In this document: one piece after another, positions 36,069-43,883 of the stretch | Numbering within the stretch: position 1 is the stretch's first letter | How the letters are laid out: every line of letters starts with the position of its first letter | Assembly (NCBI GenBank): GCA_031555935.1 | Contig: JAVBTX010000012.1 | Location: 1 to 64,000, forward strand | Direction: 5' to 3' | Length of the DNA stretch: 64,000 bases | Origin: Roseburia_C sp031555935 | GTDB lineage: Bacteria; Bacillota; Clostridia; Lachnospirales; Lachnospiraceae | Position numbers and translations under genes: made by a program | Notes under the pieces: generated by a model | The model's input: only the letters and a program-made list of their open reading frames with translations | What the model was told of the DNA's origin: nothing | Database searches by the model: none

Positions 36069-36133
36069 ATTATAAGGAAAGCTTTTCGGAAAGTCTTAAC
36101 CCCATTCTTGTCTGTTTCTTAACTGATTCTTAA
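36069..36133 (-). promoter_or_regulatory. Promoter with four 11-bp direct repeats, probable response-regulator site
   Basis: On the minus strand TTAAGAATCAG (36133-36123), TTAAGAAACAG (36122-36112), ACAAGAATGGG (36111-36101) and GTTAAGACTTT (36100-36090) run at an exact 11-bp period and reach the -35 region. A perfect TATAAT lies at 36074-36069. An 11-bp period is typical of OmpR/PhoB-type regulators. The adjacent regulator (37443-38171) is the natural candidate. Confidence 0.65.
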
Positions 36134-36142
36134 ATTGGTTTC

Positions 36143-37435
36143 TCAAGCCTTTTTCAAATAGAAGGCCACGGTAAAACCATTATGTTCCGTATAACACTCC
36201 ATTCCACCATGCATCTGATTTAAAAAGCGATTTGCCAAATATAATCCCAGACCGGAACCGGCCTTTCCTTTGGCATCCCGTCCACGATAATATTTTTCAG
36301 TAATCAGTGCTAATTCCTCTTCTGGTACACCCGCGCCATAGTCTTTGACTTTCGTCAAAATGCCATCTTCTGTTTCCTGAAAAGATACCGTAATTACTGT
36401 CCCTGCATACTTATAAGAATTATTTACGATATTATCAATTACCTGCTGTAACCGTAGTTTATCCATATAGAGCAGGCACTCTGGAATTTCATTGGCAAAC
36501 TGGATTTCACCGTAGAATTGTAGTTCCTCGAACATCGTCTTGAGGCAAAGTGAGCTTTCCTCTGTTACCTCGACTTTTAATACCTCTAGCTCCTCTAATG
36601 TTGCTTGGAAAAGATTACTGATGAGCCGGTCAATCATTTCTGCCTTGCCCGCAATCACGTTGATTTTTTCCATATCTCCAAGGGAGATTTCTCCATTGGA
36701 GAACGTTGTATCATTTTCCTCTAAACAAGTGCCAGGGTTACATTTCGCCGCCTGCATCACCTCACAAGCTGCTCGTATCGTTGCCACCGGTGTCTTGATA
36801 TCATGGGACAGCTCTGCGACCAGCTCTTTTTTACTCTTATTGGCTTGATACTCACTCTCCTTCGCTTTTCTTAATTCTTCACGCATAATATCAAAGCTTT
36901 CGGTAAAAGCTCCAAAAAAATTATTTCGTTCCATCGGCAGTGGTAAATCAAGATTTCCCTTGGCAATCTCGCTCGTAAAAGACTGTAATTTGTGAAAGGG
37001 ACGCACCACCCCATAATACAGCAGCCCCATTGCGATGTAGCCAATCAACAATAATATCAGCCCCAATAACAGATAGCCTTGCAGTAATTGATGTTCCAAT
37101 TTCTGATAGGTAACTCGTTCAAAATCCCACATTACTTTTCCAATCATGGTATTGTTTTGATACAAGTCTAAAATCATGTCACCTTTTTTGATTCGTTCAT
37201 TTATTTTTGACTGATAATCGGTATCTGTTAAAAGCAATATCTCACAGTCATATGCCCCGGCTAACATATCACAGCTTTCTCCACTCGCAATCTCACGATG
37301 AATCTGCGTTAACTGCTCTTGATAAAACACCATATCACGTTCTTCAATTGTGTTGTTTTTCATCAGGCCATAACCGCCTAATACTGCCAGCAATAATAAC
37401 AGCGTATAAATTACAGCGATATATCTAATTTTCAT
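36143..37435 (-). CDS. Membrane sensor histidine kinase partner of the OmpR-type regulator
   Basis: 430 residues: helix 1 (5-25), an outer domain of about 95 residues, helix 2 (120-142), HAMP (145-195), HisKA with His211 in AELSHDIKTP, and HATPase with the N box NIVNNSYKYAG and G boxes DYGAGVP and GSGLGLYLA. Between the two helices of the HisKA domain is an unusual insertion (about 230-255) with Cys232 and Cys237 and several acidic residues. It lies 7 bp after the response regulator gene and upstream of the FtsX-type transporter genes, so it probably controls them. The signal may be the transporter state or its substrate. Confidence 0.92.
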   Translation of the reverse strand: MKIRYIAVIYTLLLLLAVLGGYGLMKNNTIEERDMVFYQEQLTQIHREIASGESCDMLAGAYDCEILLLTDTDYQSKINERIKKGDMILDLYQNNTMIGKVMWDFERVTYQKLEHQLLQGYLLLGLILLLIGYIAMGLLYYGVVRPFHKLQSFTSEIAKGNLDLPLPMERNNFFGAFTESFDIMREELRKAKESEYQANKSKKELVAELSHDIKTPVATIRAACEVMQAAKCNPGTCLEENDTTFSNGEISLGDMEKINVIAGKAEMIDRLISNLFQATLEELEVLKVEVTEESSLCLKTMFEELQFYGEIQFANEIPECLLYMDKLRLQQVIDNIVNNSYKYAGTVITVSFQETEDGILTKVKDYGAGVPEEELALITEKYYRGRDAKGKAGSGLGLYLANRFLNQMHGGMECYTEHNGFTVAFYLKKA

Positions 37436-37442
37436 AGGTTAT

Positions 37443-38171
37443 TCACTTTCCGCCAAACTCATTTTTCAGCATATATCCGGTTCCCCAGATGGTTTTTATC
37501 AGTTCTGGTTCATTGGGATTTTCTTCTAGCTTCTCCCGCAATTTGCGAATATGTACATTCAAGGTTCCATCACTAAAAAACGAATCGCCCCAAACCAACT
37601 CAAACAGTTTTTCTTTTGTTACAATCGTATTTTGATGTTCAAACAAACATTGCAGCAGCTTAAATTCTTTTGCTTTGAGACTTACTTGTTTTTTGCCGAT
37701 ATACGCGCACATGGTTGCTTCATCTAAGCGAATTCTGTCAAACGTTTCGCAGAGTGAATTTTCTGTTTCCTCGCTCTCGCTCACCTTTTTCTGTTGCATT
37801 TCTTGATTCATTATCCGCTTTAACATTACCTTCACCTTCGCGAGCAGTACACTTAAGGCATAAGGCTTTTTAACATAGTCATCACCACCGATGTTGAGCG
37901 CTACCAGCACATCATCATCACTTTGTCTGGCGCTGATAAATAAAATTGGGAAGTCATATTCTTCACGGATTTTCTTGCATAACCAGAAGCCATTTTCAGC
38001 CTGTAAATTTATATCCAGCAACAACAAATTAATTGTATTTTTATTTAAATACTCCAAACAAGCCTGAGCCGTTTCCACATAGTCACAGGATACATCAAAC
38101 ATCTGAAAATATTCGCAAGTCATCTGGGCCAGTTCTATTTCATCATCTACGATTAAACAATTTATATGCAT
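37443..38171 (-). CDS. OmpR/PhoB-family response regulator
   Basis: 242 residues: receiver domain (1-118) with Asp9/Asp10, phospho-acceptor Asp53 in LLLLDINLQ and the conserved Lys-Pro in VKKPY, then a Gln/Glu/Ser linker and a winged-helix DNA-binding domain (about 145-238) with ELVWGDSFFSDGTLNVHIRK as the recognition region. It is first in the two-gene signalling operon. Its promoter overlaps the terminator of the gene upstream. Likely target is the direct-repeat promoter at 36069-36133; a role at 32799-32828 is possible. Confidence 0.94.
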   Translation of the reverse strand: MHINCLIVDDEIELAQMTCEYFQMFDVSCDYVETAQACLEYLNKNTINLLLLDINLQAENGFWLCKKIREEYDFPILFISARQSDDDVLVALNIGGDDYVKKPYALSVLLAKVKVMLKRIMNQEMQQKKVSESEETENSLCETFDRIRLDEATMCAYIGKKQVSLKAKEFKLLQCLFEHQNTIVTKEKLFELVWGDSFFSDGTLNVHIRKLREKLEENPNEPELIKTIWGTGYMLKNEFGGK

Positions 38172-38209
38172 ATTAAATAATATCCTACTTTCTTACGTTA
38201 CTTTTATCC

Positions 38210-38238
38210 ATTATAAAATGGGATACCATTTTTTGCAA
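38210..38238 (-). promoter_or_regulatory. Promoter of the two-component system, overlapping a terminator hairpin
   Basis: TTGCAA (38238-38233) and a perfect TATAAT (38215-38210) are spaced 17 bp. The spacer is the 3' arm of the terminator hairpin of the upstream gene (38217-38251). Confidence 0.6.
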
Positions 38239-38251
38239 ATGATATCCCATT
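38217..38251 (-). terminator. Terminator of the multi-pass membrane protein gene
   Basis: AATGGGATATCATT (38251-38238) pairs with AATGGTATCCCATT (38230-38217) with one mismatched position, followed by TTATA on the minus strand. It starts 14 bp after the stop of 38265-39248. Confidence 0.75.
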
Positions 38252-38264
38252 CAACTATTTTTTA

Positions 38265-39248
38265 TTATTCTGCTAAAGCTTTCACTTCTTTGTATTTTGC
38301 CACATCCGTATATAACTCGCCCATATATGGATTGCGTTTGGTCTTAGCAACCTTGAAAATCATGTAGATAAATACAAGTACATTCGCTGCCAATGCCAAG
38401 AAGCTGACGATAAATAGAATCGTCGAATTATTGGTGGACTGCACGAGGAATGGTCCCTGGTCAATAAATAGTGGGAAGGTCTGAGCAAACATACACCACA
38501 GTGCCAGTGTCTGCGCACGATGCTGTAACCATGCTCCTTTGCCGACGGTAAATGCACATAAGGTCGGTGCCAATAACAATGCTAATCCACAATAGAAGGA
38601 ATGGTCTGGCAGACAGTTATAGGTATAAGCAAAGTTCCATAAATCATAGGCAATAATCCAAAACCATAACATATCCGGCCACAACATATCATGGCTCTTA
38701 TCCTTAGCGGTTGCTTTGCGGATGCAAATGCCAAACCAGCCAGTGATGGTGATGATATTTAAGATACCGGCAATTCCGTTCATATAGTTCCAGCTTCCGC
38801 CGAACAGATTCTGAACCTGATTGTGCTCTGCTACTCTTGTCACTTCGCCCCAGTAAGTACGCCCTACTTCAAAATCTCTAACAACAGCTTCGGCAATATT
38901 GATGGCCAAAATCAGTGGTGGAAAACATAACGCAATCTTATTGTCAGCCAGTCGCCAGGTCTTTCCCGTTTTCTTTTTGGTGCCACCAACAAATCGGATA
39001 CACCAAAAACCGATACATCCAGCCGTGGATGAATAAACTTTGGCCAAATGGAACCAGTCCATATATGCCGTATCGCTTAGTACCGTTAACCATAAAATAG
39101 TAAGTATTGTTGGTAGAATTACAAAAAAAGCAAAACCAATCCACTTACTTCTCCGGCCGATTTCATTGAGTCCAAAAAGGGCAGCAAATACTGCCAGCCA
39201 AACTAATAGCACAAGCACATTTGGTACTACTCCTGCAAATGAATACAT
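38265..39248 (-). CDS. Multi-pass membrane protein, DUF5692-like
   Basis: 327 residues with about 9 membrane helices and no signal peptide. It resembles what I recall of the DUF5692 family, but this is from memory and not certain. It contains WFHLAKVYSSTAGCIGFW, an AEAVVRDFEVG segment and the aromatic WPDMLWFWIIAYDLWNFAYTY run, rich in Trp/Tyr. GGAGG lies 8 nt from ATG 39248. It is a single-gene unit with a strong promoter flanked by two FadR-like operators and its own terminator. Function unknown; the control sites suggest response to a small metabolite such as an acid or acyl compound. Confidence 0.7.
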   Translation of the reverse strand: MYSFAGVVPNVLVLLVWLAVFAALFGLNEIGRRSKWIGFAFFVILPTILTILWLTVLSDTAYMDWFHLAKVYSSTAGCIGFWCIRFVGGTKKKTGKTWRLADNKIALCFPPLILAINIAEAVVRDFEVGRTYWGEVTRVAEHNQVQNLFGGSWNYMNGIAGILNIITITGWFGICIRKATAKDKSHDMLWPDMLWFWIIAYDLWNFAYTYNCLPDHSFYCGLALLLAPTLCAFTVGKGAWLQHRAQTLALWCMFAQTFPLFIDQGPFLVQSTNNSTILFIVSFLALAANVLVFIYMIFKVAKTKRNPYMGELYTDVAKYKEVKALAE

Positions 39249-39273
39249 AACATAAGCCTCCTCTAAAGTGTTT

Positions 39274-39288
39274 TCTGGTCATACCAGA
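39274..39288. promoter_or_regulatory. GntR/FadR-type operator 1
   Basis: TCTGGTCATACCAGA is a perfect dyad (6-bp arms, 3-bp centre) matching the TGGTnnnACCA core of FadR-subfamily GntR regulators. It lies about +4 to +18 relative to the predicted start of transcription, a repressing position. Confidence 0.6.
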
Positions 39289-39298
39289 TTTTTATTCT

Positions 39299-39327
39299 AT
39301 TTTAACACCTTTTTAAGAAAGTTTCAA
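39299..39327 (-). promoter_or_regulatory. Strong promoter of the multi-pass membrane protein gene
   Basis: TTGAAA (39327-39322) and TAAAAT (39304-39299) with 17-bp spacing, each near consensus. It is flanked by the two GntR-type operators. Confidence 0.75.
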
Positions 39328-39342
39328 TTCATTTCATATTTT

Positions 39343-39355
39343 TGGTTGTACCAGA
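39343..39355. promoter_or_regulatory. GntR/FadR-type operator 2
   Basis: TGGTTGTACCAGA repeats the TGGTnnnACCA core of operator 1, about 15 bp upstream of the -35 box. The two operators are 68-69 bp apart, so they could be bridged by a repressor loop. Confidence 0.5.
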
Positions 39356-39384
39356 CCTCACCTGCTTTTCAGGGGAAGATTTTT

Positions 39385-39648
39385 TTAAGCTATGATAAAA
39401 TGCGTTTCATCCTTTAGCTGCATTTCATATTCAGCGACATTGTCAATGCGAATATAACTTGCATTTCGCAACTCTTCTACGAGCTGTTCAATCAAGAATA
39501 ATTCACCTTGTACTTCTGCCTCGACATGGCCGTTATATAAATTTTTGACATATCCGGTCAGCCCAAGTCTAGTTGCAATGCTGTGTGTACGGTAACGAAA
39601 ACCCACGCCCTGAACTCGGCCGGTAAAGGTTAAATGCTTACGAATCAT
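39385..39648 (-). CDS. acyP: Acylphosphatase
   Basis: 87 residues, the full length of the family. The catalytic signature GRVQGVGFRY (with the phosphate-binding Arg18) and GYVKNLYNGHVEAEVQG (with the catalytic Asn) are intact. It hydrolyses acyl phosphates such as carbamoyl phosphate and 1,3-bisphosphoglycerate in the cytoplasm. It overlaps the end of the kinase gene by 11 bp, with GGAG inside that gene 7 nt before the start, so the two are coupled. Confidence 0.95.
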   Translation of the reverse strand: MIRKHLTFTGRVQGVGFRYRTHSIATRLGLTGYVKNLYNGHVEAEVQGELFLIEQLVEELRNASYIRIDNVAEYEMQLKDETHFIIA

Positions 39649-40552
39649 ATGTTTTCTCCAAATTTTTTAATAAAGTTTCTACTTCCGCTCTTGTCGCAAG
39701 CGTCTCTGAAAAAGCACTGGCACTGCCACTGCAAAGCCCCATTAAAAACGCTTTGCCATAGTCACCGGTTTCCAAATATCCTGCCAAAAACCCCGCTACC
39801 ATTGAGTCGCCGGCACCGACTGAATTGATGACCGTTCCCACTGGCGCTGGCTGCTTATATACGTTACCATTTTCATCAATCAAAATGGCTCCGTCACCTG
39901 CCATTGATACTAATACATTCTGCGCACCCATTTCCTGAAGCTTTCTTGCATATTGAATAACTTCAGCTTTATCATCTATCGTCGTGGCAAATAATTCTGC
40001 CAACTCGTGATGATTTGGTTTGATTAAAAATGGACGATAAGGCAAAACATTTCGCAACAGTTCCTTTGTTGCATCAACTACCACCCGGGGTAATTCCAGA
40101 TACTTCATGATATCCATATAAATAGATGCTGGCATGGCATCTGGAATGCTGCCCGCCAACACCAATATGTCGTCCTGCGTTAAATAATCTAATTTTTGAT
40201 ACAGCCGCTTTATATTTTCGCTCGTAATGGCTGGTCCCTGCCCATTGATTTCCGTCTCGGCCGATGAACGGAGCTTGACATTGATTCTCGAACAACCCTC
40301 CGTAACCTCAATAAAATCCGTCGACACCCCTTGTTCCTTTAACAGCTTTTCAATGTGGGCACCAGTAAAACCCGCGACAAATCCTAGTGCTGTATTCGCA
40401 CAGCCTAAGTTTTTTAGTACCATTGATACATTGACACCTTTGCCACCGGGATAGATTTGTTCCCGCTTCGTCCGGTTTACCATTCCCTCTTGAAATCGCT
40501 CCACATCTACGACGTAATCCAATGATGGATTAAAGGTCACTGTATAAATCAT
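39638..40552 (-). CDS. 1-phosphofructokinase / PfkB-family hexose kinase
   Basis: 304 residues of the ribokinase/PfkB fold. GGKGVNVSMVLKNLG near 37-51 is the first PfkB signature, and NSVGAGDSMVAGFLAGYL near 245-262 is the second, with catalytic Asp in GAGDS. The start TVTFNPSLDYVV is typical of FruK/LacC/tagatose-6-phosphate kinases. There is no PTS or fructose gene next to it, so 1-phosphofructokinase or tagatose-6-phosphate kinase cannot be told apart. Tagatose-6-phosphate use would fit the galactosides degraded by the operon at 9353-16025. Confidence 0.9.
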   Translation of the reverse strand: MIYTVTFNPSLDYVVDVERFQEGMVNRTKREQIYPGGKGVNVSMVLKNLGCANTALGFVAGFTGAHIEKLLKEQGVSTDFIEVTEGCSRINVKLRSSAETEINGQGPAITSENIKRLYQKLDYLTQDDILVLAGSIPDAMPASIYMDIMKYLELPRVVVDATKELLRNVLPYRPFLIKPNHHELAELFATTIDDKAEVIQYARKLQEMGAQNVLVSMAGDGAILIDENGNVYKQPAPVGTVINSVGAGDSMVAGFLAGYLETGDYGKAFLMGLCSGSASAFSETLATRAEVETLLKNLEKTYDS

Positions 40553-40577
40553 CTGTCTACCAACTTTCCCCCACCTT

Positions 40578-40850
40578 TTAGAACCAGTTCTTAATATTAT
40601 TAAGTTCTCTGGCTCCTTCGATAATATTGTGCTTTTCTTTTTTCAAGTATTCCTCCATCTGCTCGATTTCCTCAGCAGTAAACCCCTCCTGCTGTTCAAT
40701 CTTGCACTCCGGTATCCAGCCTTCGGCATAATCTTTGCGTTCTGGGTACTCCCGCTCAAAGCGAACACTGATGGCATTTCGATTGTTTTTCCGCAGCACA
40801 CTGGAATAAGTAAATTTCACTTCGCCATTTTGCATTTTGTTTTCTTTCAA
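40578..40850 (-). CDS. Small conserved-looking protein of unknown function
   Basis: 90 residues, charged (Glu/Lys-rich), predicted alpha/beta followed by a C-terminal helix EEIEQMEEYLKKEKHNIIEGAR. The start is TTG 40850 with AGGTG 5 nt upstream; ATG 40835 is the alternative. It lies 14 bp after greA and 25 bp before the PfkB-family kinase, so it is within an operon. No domain was recognised. It is a real gene by its ribosome site, spacing and codon use. Confidence 0.7.
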   Translation of the reverse strand: MKENKMQNGEVKFTYSSVLRKNNRNAISVRFEREYPERKDYAEGWIPECKIEQQEGFTAEEIEQMEEYLKKEKHNIIEGARELNNIKNWF

Positions 40851-40864
40851 ACTTTCACCTCGCT

Positions 40865-41368
40865 TTAGAATCCACGCAACCGGTCGCTTCCGTCATCGAC
40901 GGTGTTCTCTATCTGCTTTATTTCAACATAATAGGAATAGCTTTCATTTACGACTATCTCAACCCGTTCGCCCACCTTATGCCCAAGAATCGCTTTCCCT
41001 AAGGGCGATTCAATGCTGATACGTCCTTCTAAGGAATTGCCGCGAACTGTTGTGACCAGCTTATAGACCTCCGTCAAATCATCCTCTTCAAAATATAAGG
41101 TCACAGTGTTATTTAGACCGACCTCATCTTCTTTGGAGTTCTCTTCGATAATCACTGCTGTTTTTATCATTCGCTCTAAATAGCGTATCCGGCCCTCATT
41201 CTTATTTTTATCCTTTTTAGCGGCATGATATTCGAAGTTCTCACTTAAATCGCCATGTGCTCTGGCTTCCTTGACCGCCTCGATTGCTTCCTTGCGCACC
41301 ACCAGCTTGCGATGTTCGATTTCTTCTTCAATTTTCTTAATATCCTTTTCGGTTAATTCGTCATACAT
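40865..41368 (-). CDS. greA: Transcription elongation factor GreA
   Basis: 167 residues. The N-terminal antiparallel coiled coil (about 5-78) carries the acidic tip GDLSENFEYHAAK (39-51), which enters the RNA polymerase secondary channel and stimulates transcript cleavage. The C-terminal FKBP-like domain has SPLGKAILGHKVGERVEI. Typical GreA is about 158 residues, so this is slightly long. A GGAGAAGG ribosome site precedes ATG 41368. It is the first gene of the set that runs to acylphosphatase. Confidence 0.95.
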   Translation of the reverse strand: MYDELTEKDIKKIEEEIEHRKLVVRKEAIEAVKEARAHGDLSENFEYHAAKKDKNKNEGRIRYLERMIKTAVIIEENSKEDEVGLNNTVTLYFEEDDLTEVYKLVTTVRGNSLEGRISIESPLGKAILGHKVGERVEIVVNESYSYYVEIKQIENTVDDGSDRLRGF

Positions 41369-41430
41369 CGTCCTTCTCCCAACGTTCCCCTTACCTAACG
41401 ATCCGTTACATAAGTGGGCTTTCCATTCAT

Positions 41431-43425
41431 TTAATGTGATTTTGAATTGCGGTACTGTACTGGCGTCATGCCGTACTGTTTTTTAAATAAACGATTAAAA
41501 TGCTCGACGTTTTGGTAGCCCACCGCTTCCGCAATATTCTCTACCTTCATATTACCATTTTTCAGCAATGTTTTGGCACGTTTCATGCGAATTTTTTTCA
41601 CATTATCACCAAAGGTCATTCCTGACTGCTCTTTGATATATTTCGAAAGATACGGTTTTGACAGAAAAAATTCTTGTGACAGTCCTTCTAAGGTAACCGT
41701 ATCATAATTAGTTTGCATATAGTTAATGATTTCCGTCAGCCGATTATCCCTGCCCTCCGAAACACCCTGCAACGCATCGACCTGATTGACCGCGGCGATT
41801 AAAGCGGCAATTGAAGATTTAATAATATCCTCTTCGATACCGACACCCCAATATTTCTTGCCCACGCAACTGATTCCCACATAGGTAACAGCTTTGGAGG
41901 ATGACCCACGGCTCAGTGCATGTTCCTCGTATACCGAAAGCTCATAGCTGATACCGAAGTATTGCTTTATCGCATTACTAACCGCATCCAAACGTCCATT
42001 TCCATTTGCTTTGATTTCGCGCTTGCCGCCAGCGTGAATGATTGTCACTTCGGCAAGAATGCCATCCGTCTGTTTGAAATGGCAGTCGCCAATCTGGAAA
42101 ATATGATTATTATTTACATATTTATCTTCAAATACTTGATATATCTGCTGTGGTGTCAATTCGGAATGCTCACGGTCGGAAACACCTTTGATGGTATATC
42201 CAACATCCTCCTGCATTTCTTTTGGCACTGCCAATCCATAATTCTCTTTTAAAATATAGCTTACGCCGCCTTTTCCCGACTGGCTGTTAATCCGAATCAC
42301 ATCACCGTCATATTCCCGGCCGACATCCTTTGGGTCAATTGGCAGATAAGGAACATTCCAAATTTTGCTGTTATTTTTATTACGGTGGGCAAAGCCCTTT
42401 GATATTGCATCCTGATGTGACCCTGAAAATGCGGTAAATACTAATTGTCCGGCATATGGCTGACGCTCATGCACTACCATCCTAGTTAAACGCTCGTAGG
42501 TTTCGGTGATTTTTGACATATTGGCAAAATTCAACTGTGGATTCACCCCATGAGAATACAGGTTCATTGCCAAGGTAATAATATCGACATTACCGGTCCG
42601 CTCACCATTTCCAAATAAGGTTCCCTCGATCCGGTCCGCACCAGCTAAAATTCCCAGCTCGGCATCACTGATACCACAGCCTCTGTCGTTGTGTGGATGC
42701 AGACATAAAATTACGGCATCACGGTATTTCAAATTCTTGTGCAAATACTCTACCTGGGTGGCAAATACATGCGGCATCGCATTTTCAACGGTAGTTGGGA
42801 TGTTGATAATGGCCTTATTTTCTGCCGTTGGCTGCCACACATCTAAGACGGCATTACACACTTCCAGCGCATAATCCACTTCTGTTCCCGGAAAACTCTC
42901 TGGTGAATACTGGAACGAAAAGTTACCCTCTACCTCTGCGGCTAACTTCTTCAATAATTCAGCACCATCGACAGCAATCTGCTTGACCTCGTCTTTGCTC
43001 TTACCAAAGACCTGCTCGCGCTGTGCCACGGAGGTGGAATTGTATAAATGAATGACTGCATGTGGTGCGCCCTTTACCGCTTCAAAGGTTTTCTTTATAA
43101 TATGCGGACGAGCCTGGGTTAAGACCTGAATGGTAACGTCCTCGGGAATCATCTGTTTCTCTATTAAGGCTCTCAAAAAAGCATACTCGGTGTCTGATGC
43201 CGCTGGAAATCCTACTTCGATTTCCTTAAAGCCAACAGCTACTAACAGCTCGAAAAATTCCAATTTTTCTTCTAAACTCATTGGTTCAATTAAGGCCTGA
43301 TTGCCATCACGCAAATCTACGCTGCACCAGATGGGTGCTTTATCAATATAGTCCTTTTTGACCCAGTCATAAGTTGGATTTTCCGGCATAAAATATGCCC
43401 GCTCATACTTTTGAAAATTTTTCAT
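41431..43425 (-). CDS. leuA: 2-isopropylmalate synthase with a C-terminal AraC-type DNA-binding domain
   Basis: 664 residues. Residues 20-400 are a type-2 alpha-isopropylmalate synthase: DLRDGNQALIEPM at the N-terminal metal site and LHPHNDRG with the metal-binding HxH. Residues about 420-550 are the LeuA dimer/leucine-binding allosteric domain. Residues 560-664 are a complete AraC/XylS double helix-turn-helix with LSQEFFLSKPYLSKYIKEQSG and the classical second motif IAEAVGYQNVEHFNRLFKK. The enzyme makes 2-isopropylmalate from 2-oxoisovalerate and acetyl-CoA. I start at ATG 43425, with AGGAAG 6 nt upstream. It lies behind a leucine T-box. There is no stop or shift between the parts, so this is one protein. 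A leucine-tuned regulator role is inferred. Confidence 0.9.
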   Translation of the reverse strand: MKNFQKYERAYFMPENPTYDWVKKDYIDKAPIWCSVDLRDGNQALIEPMSLEEKLEFFELLVAVGFKEIEVGFPAASDTEYAFLRALIEKQMIPEDVTIQVLTQARPHIIKKTFEAVKGAPHAVIHLYNSTSVAQREQVFGKSKDEVKQIAVDGAELLKKLAAEVEGNFSFQYSPESFPGTEVDYALEVCNAVLDVWQPTAENKAIINIPTTVENAMPHVFATQVEYLHKNLKYRDAVILCLHPHNDRGCGISDAELGILAGADRIEGTLFGNGERTGNVDIITLAMNLYSHGVNPQLNFANMSKITETYERLTRMVVHERQPYAGQLVFTAFSGSHQDAISKGFAHRNKNNSKIWNVPYLPIDPKDVGREYDGDVIRINSQSGKGGVSYILKENYGLAVPKEMQEDVGYTIKGVSDREHSELTPQQIYQVFEDKYVNNNHIFQIGDCHFKQTDGILAEVTIIHAGGKREIKANGNGRLDAVSNAIKQYFGISYELSVYEEHALSRGSSSKAVTYVGISCVGKKYWGVGIEEDIIKSSIAALIAAVNQVDALQGVSEGRDNRLTEIINYMQTNYDTVTLEGLSQEFFLSKPYLSKYIKEQSGMTFGDNVKKIRMKRAKTLLKNGNMKVENIAEAVGYQNVEHFNRLFKKQYGMTPVQYRNSKSH

Positions 43426-43446
43426 GTTATACTTCCTTTCTTTTTG

Positions 43447-43790
43447 GAAAAAAAACACCTCTATAAATAATGCACGTTTAACGCGTATGCATTATTTATA
43501 GAGGCGAAAGATTCAATTCTTATATCTTACGCGGTACCACTCTACTTTCATGATAATTTAATATCATGCTCTAACAAGCACTATCATGCTCTGCCCGATA
43601 ACGGCGGGATTCCGTCTGTGCCTACTTAATGTACCCCTTTGTTCCTCTGGACATTATGTTCAGCCAGCAGCTCCAAGGCGAGTTCACAATGTTCCTGCCA
43701 CTGTTTCACACCAACCAACAGCTCTCTGAAAGACATTCCCTTGCTACTATTCCCATTCATCGCTTTATCACTTATTTCAATTTATAACTT
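43447..43790 (-). promoter_or_regulatory. T-box riboswitch, leucine-specific (CTC specifier), with terminator
   Basis: The T-box sequence AGAGTGGTACCGC is at 43543-43531. The terminator stem is 17 bp (43488-43504 with 43458-43474), followed by a run of T on the minus strand. The specifier loop reads GAACTC with CTC at 43682-43680, a leucine codon. Stem I covers roughly 43740-43660 (GAGAGCTGTTGG at its base). Uncharged leucine tRNA should stop termination and turn on the LeuA-AraC gene. Confidence 0.92.
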
Positions 43791-43883
43791 GCATTTATCT
43801 TAGCATATGAATTTCAAAAAAGATAGTGATAAATTTAATCAGTTTTCTTGATATTTTTTATTCTCACCTAGGAAAGTTCCCTC

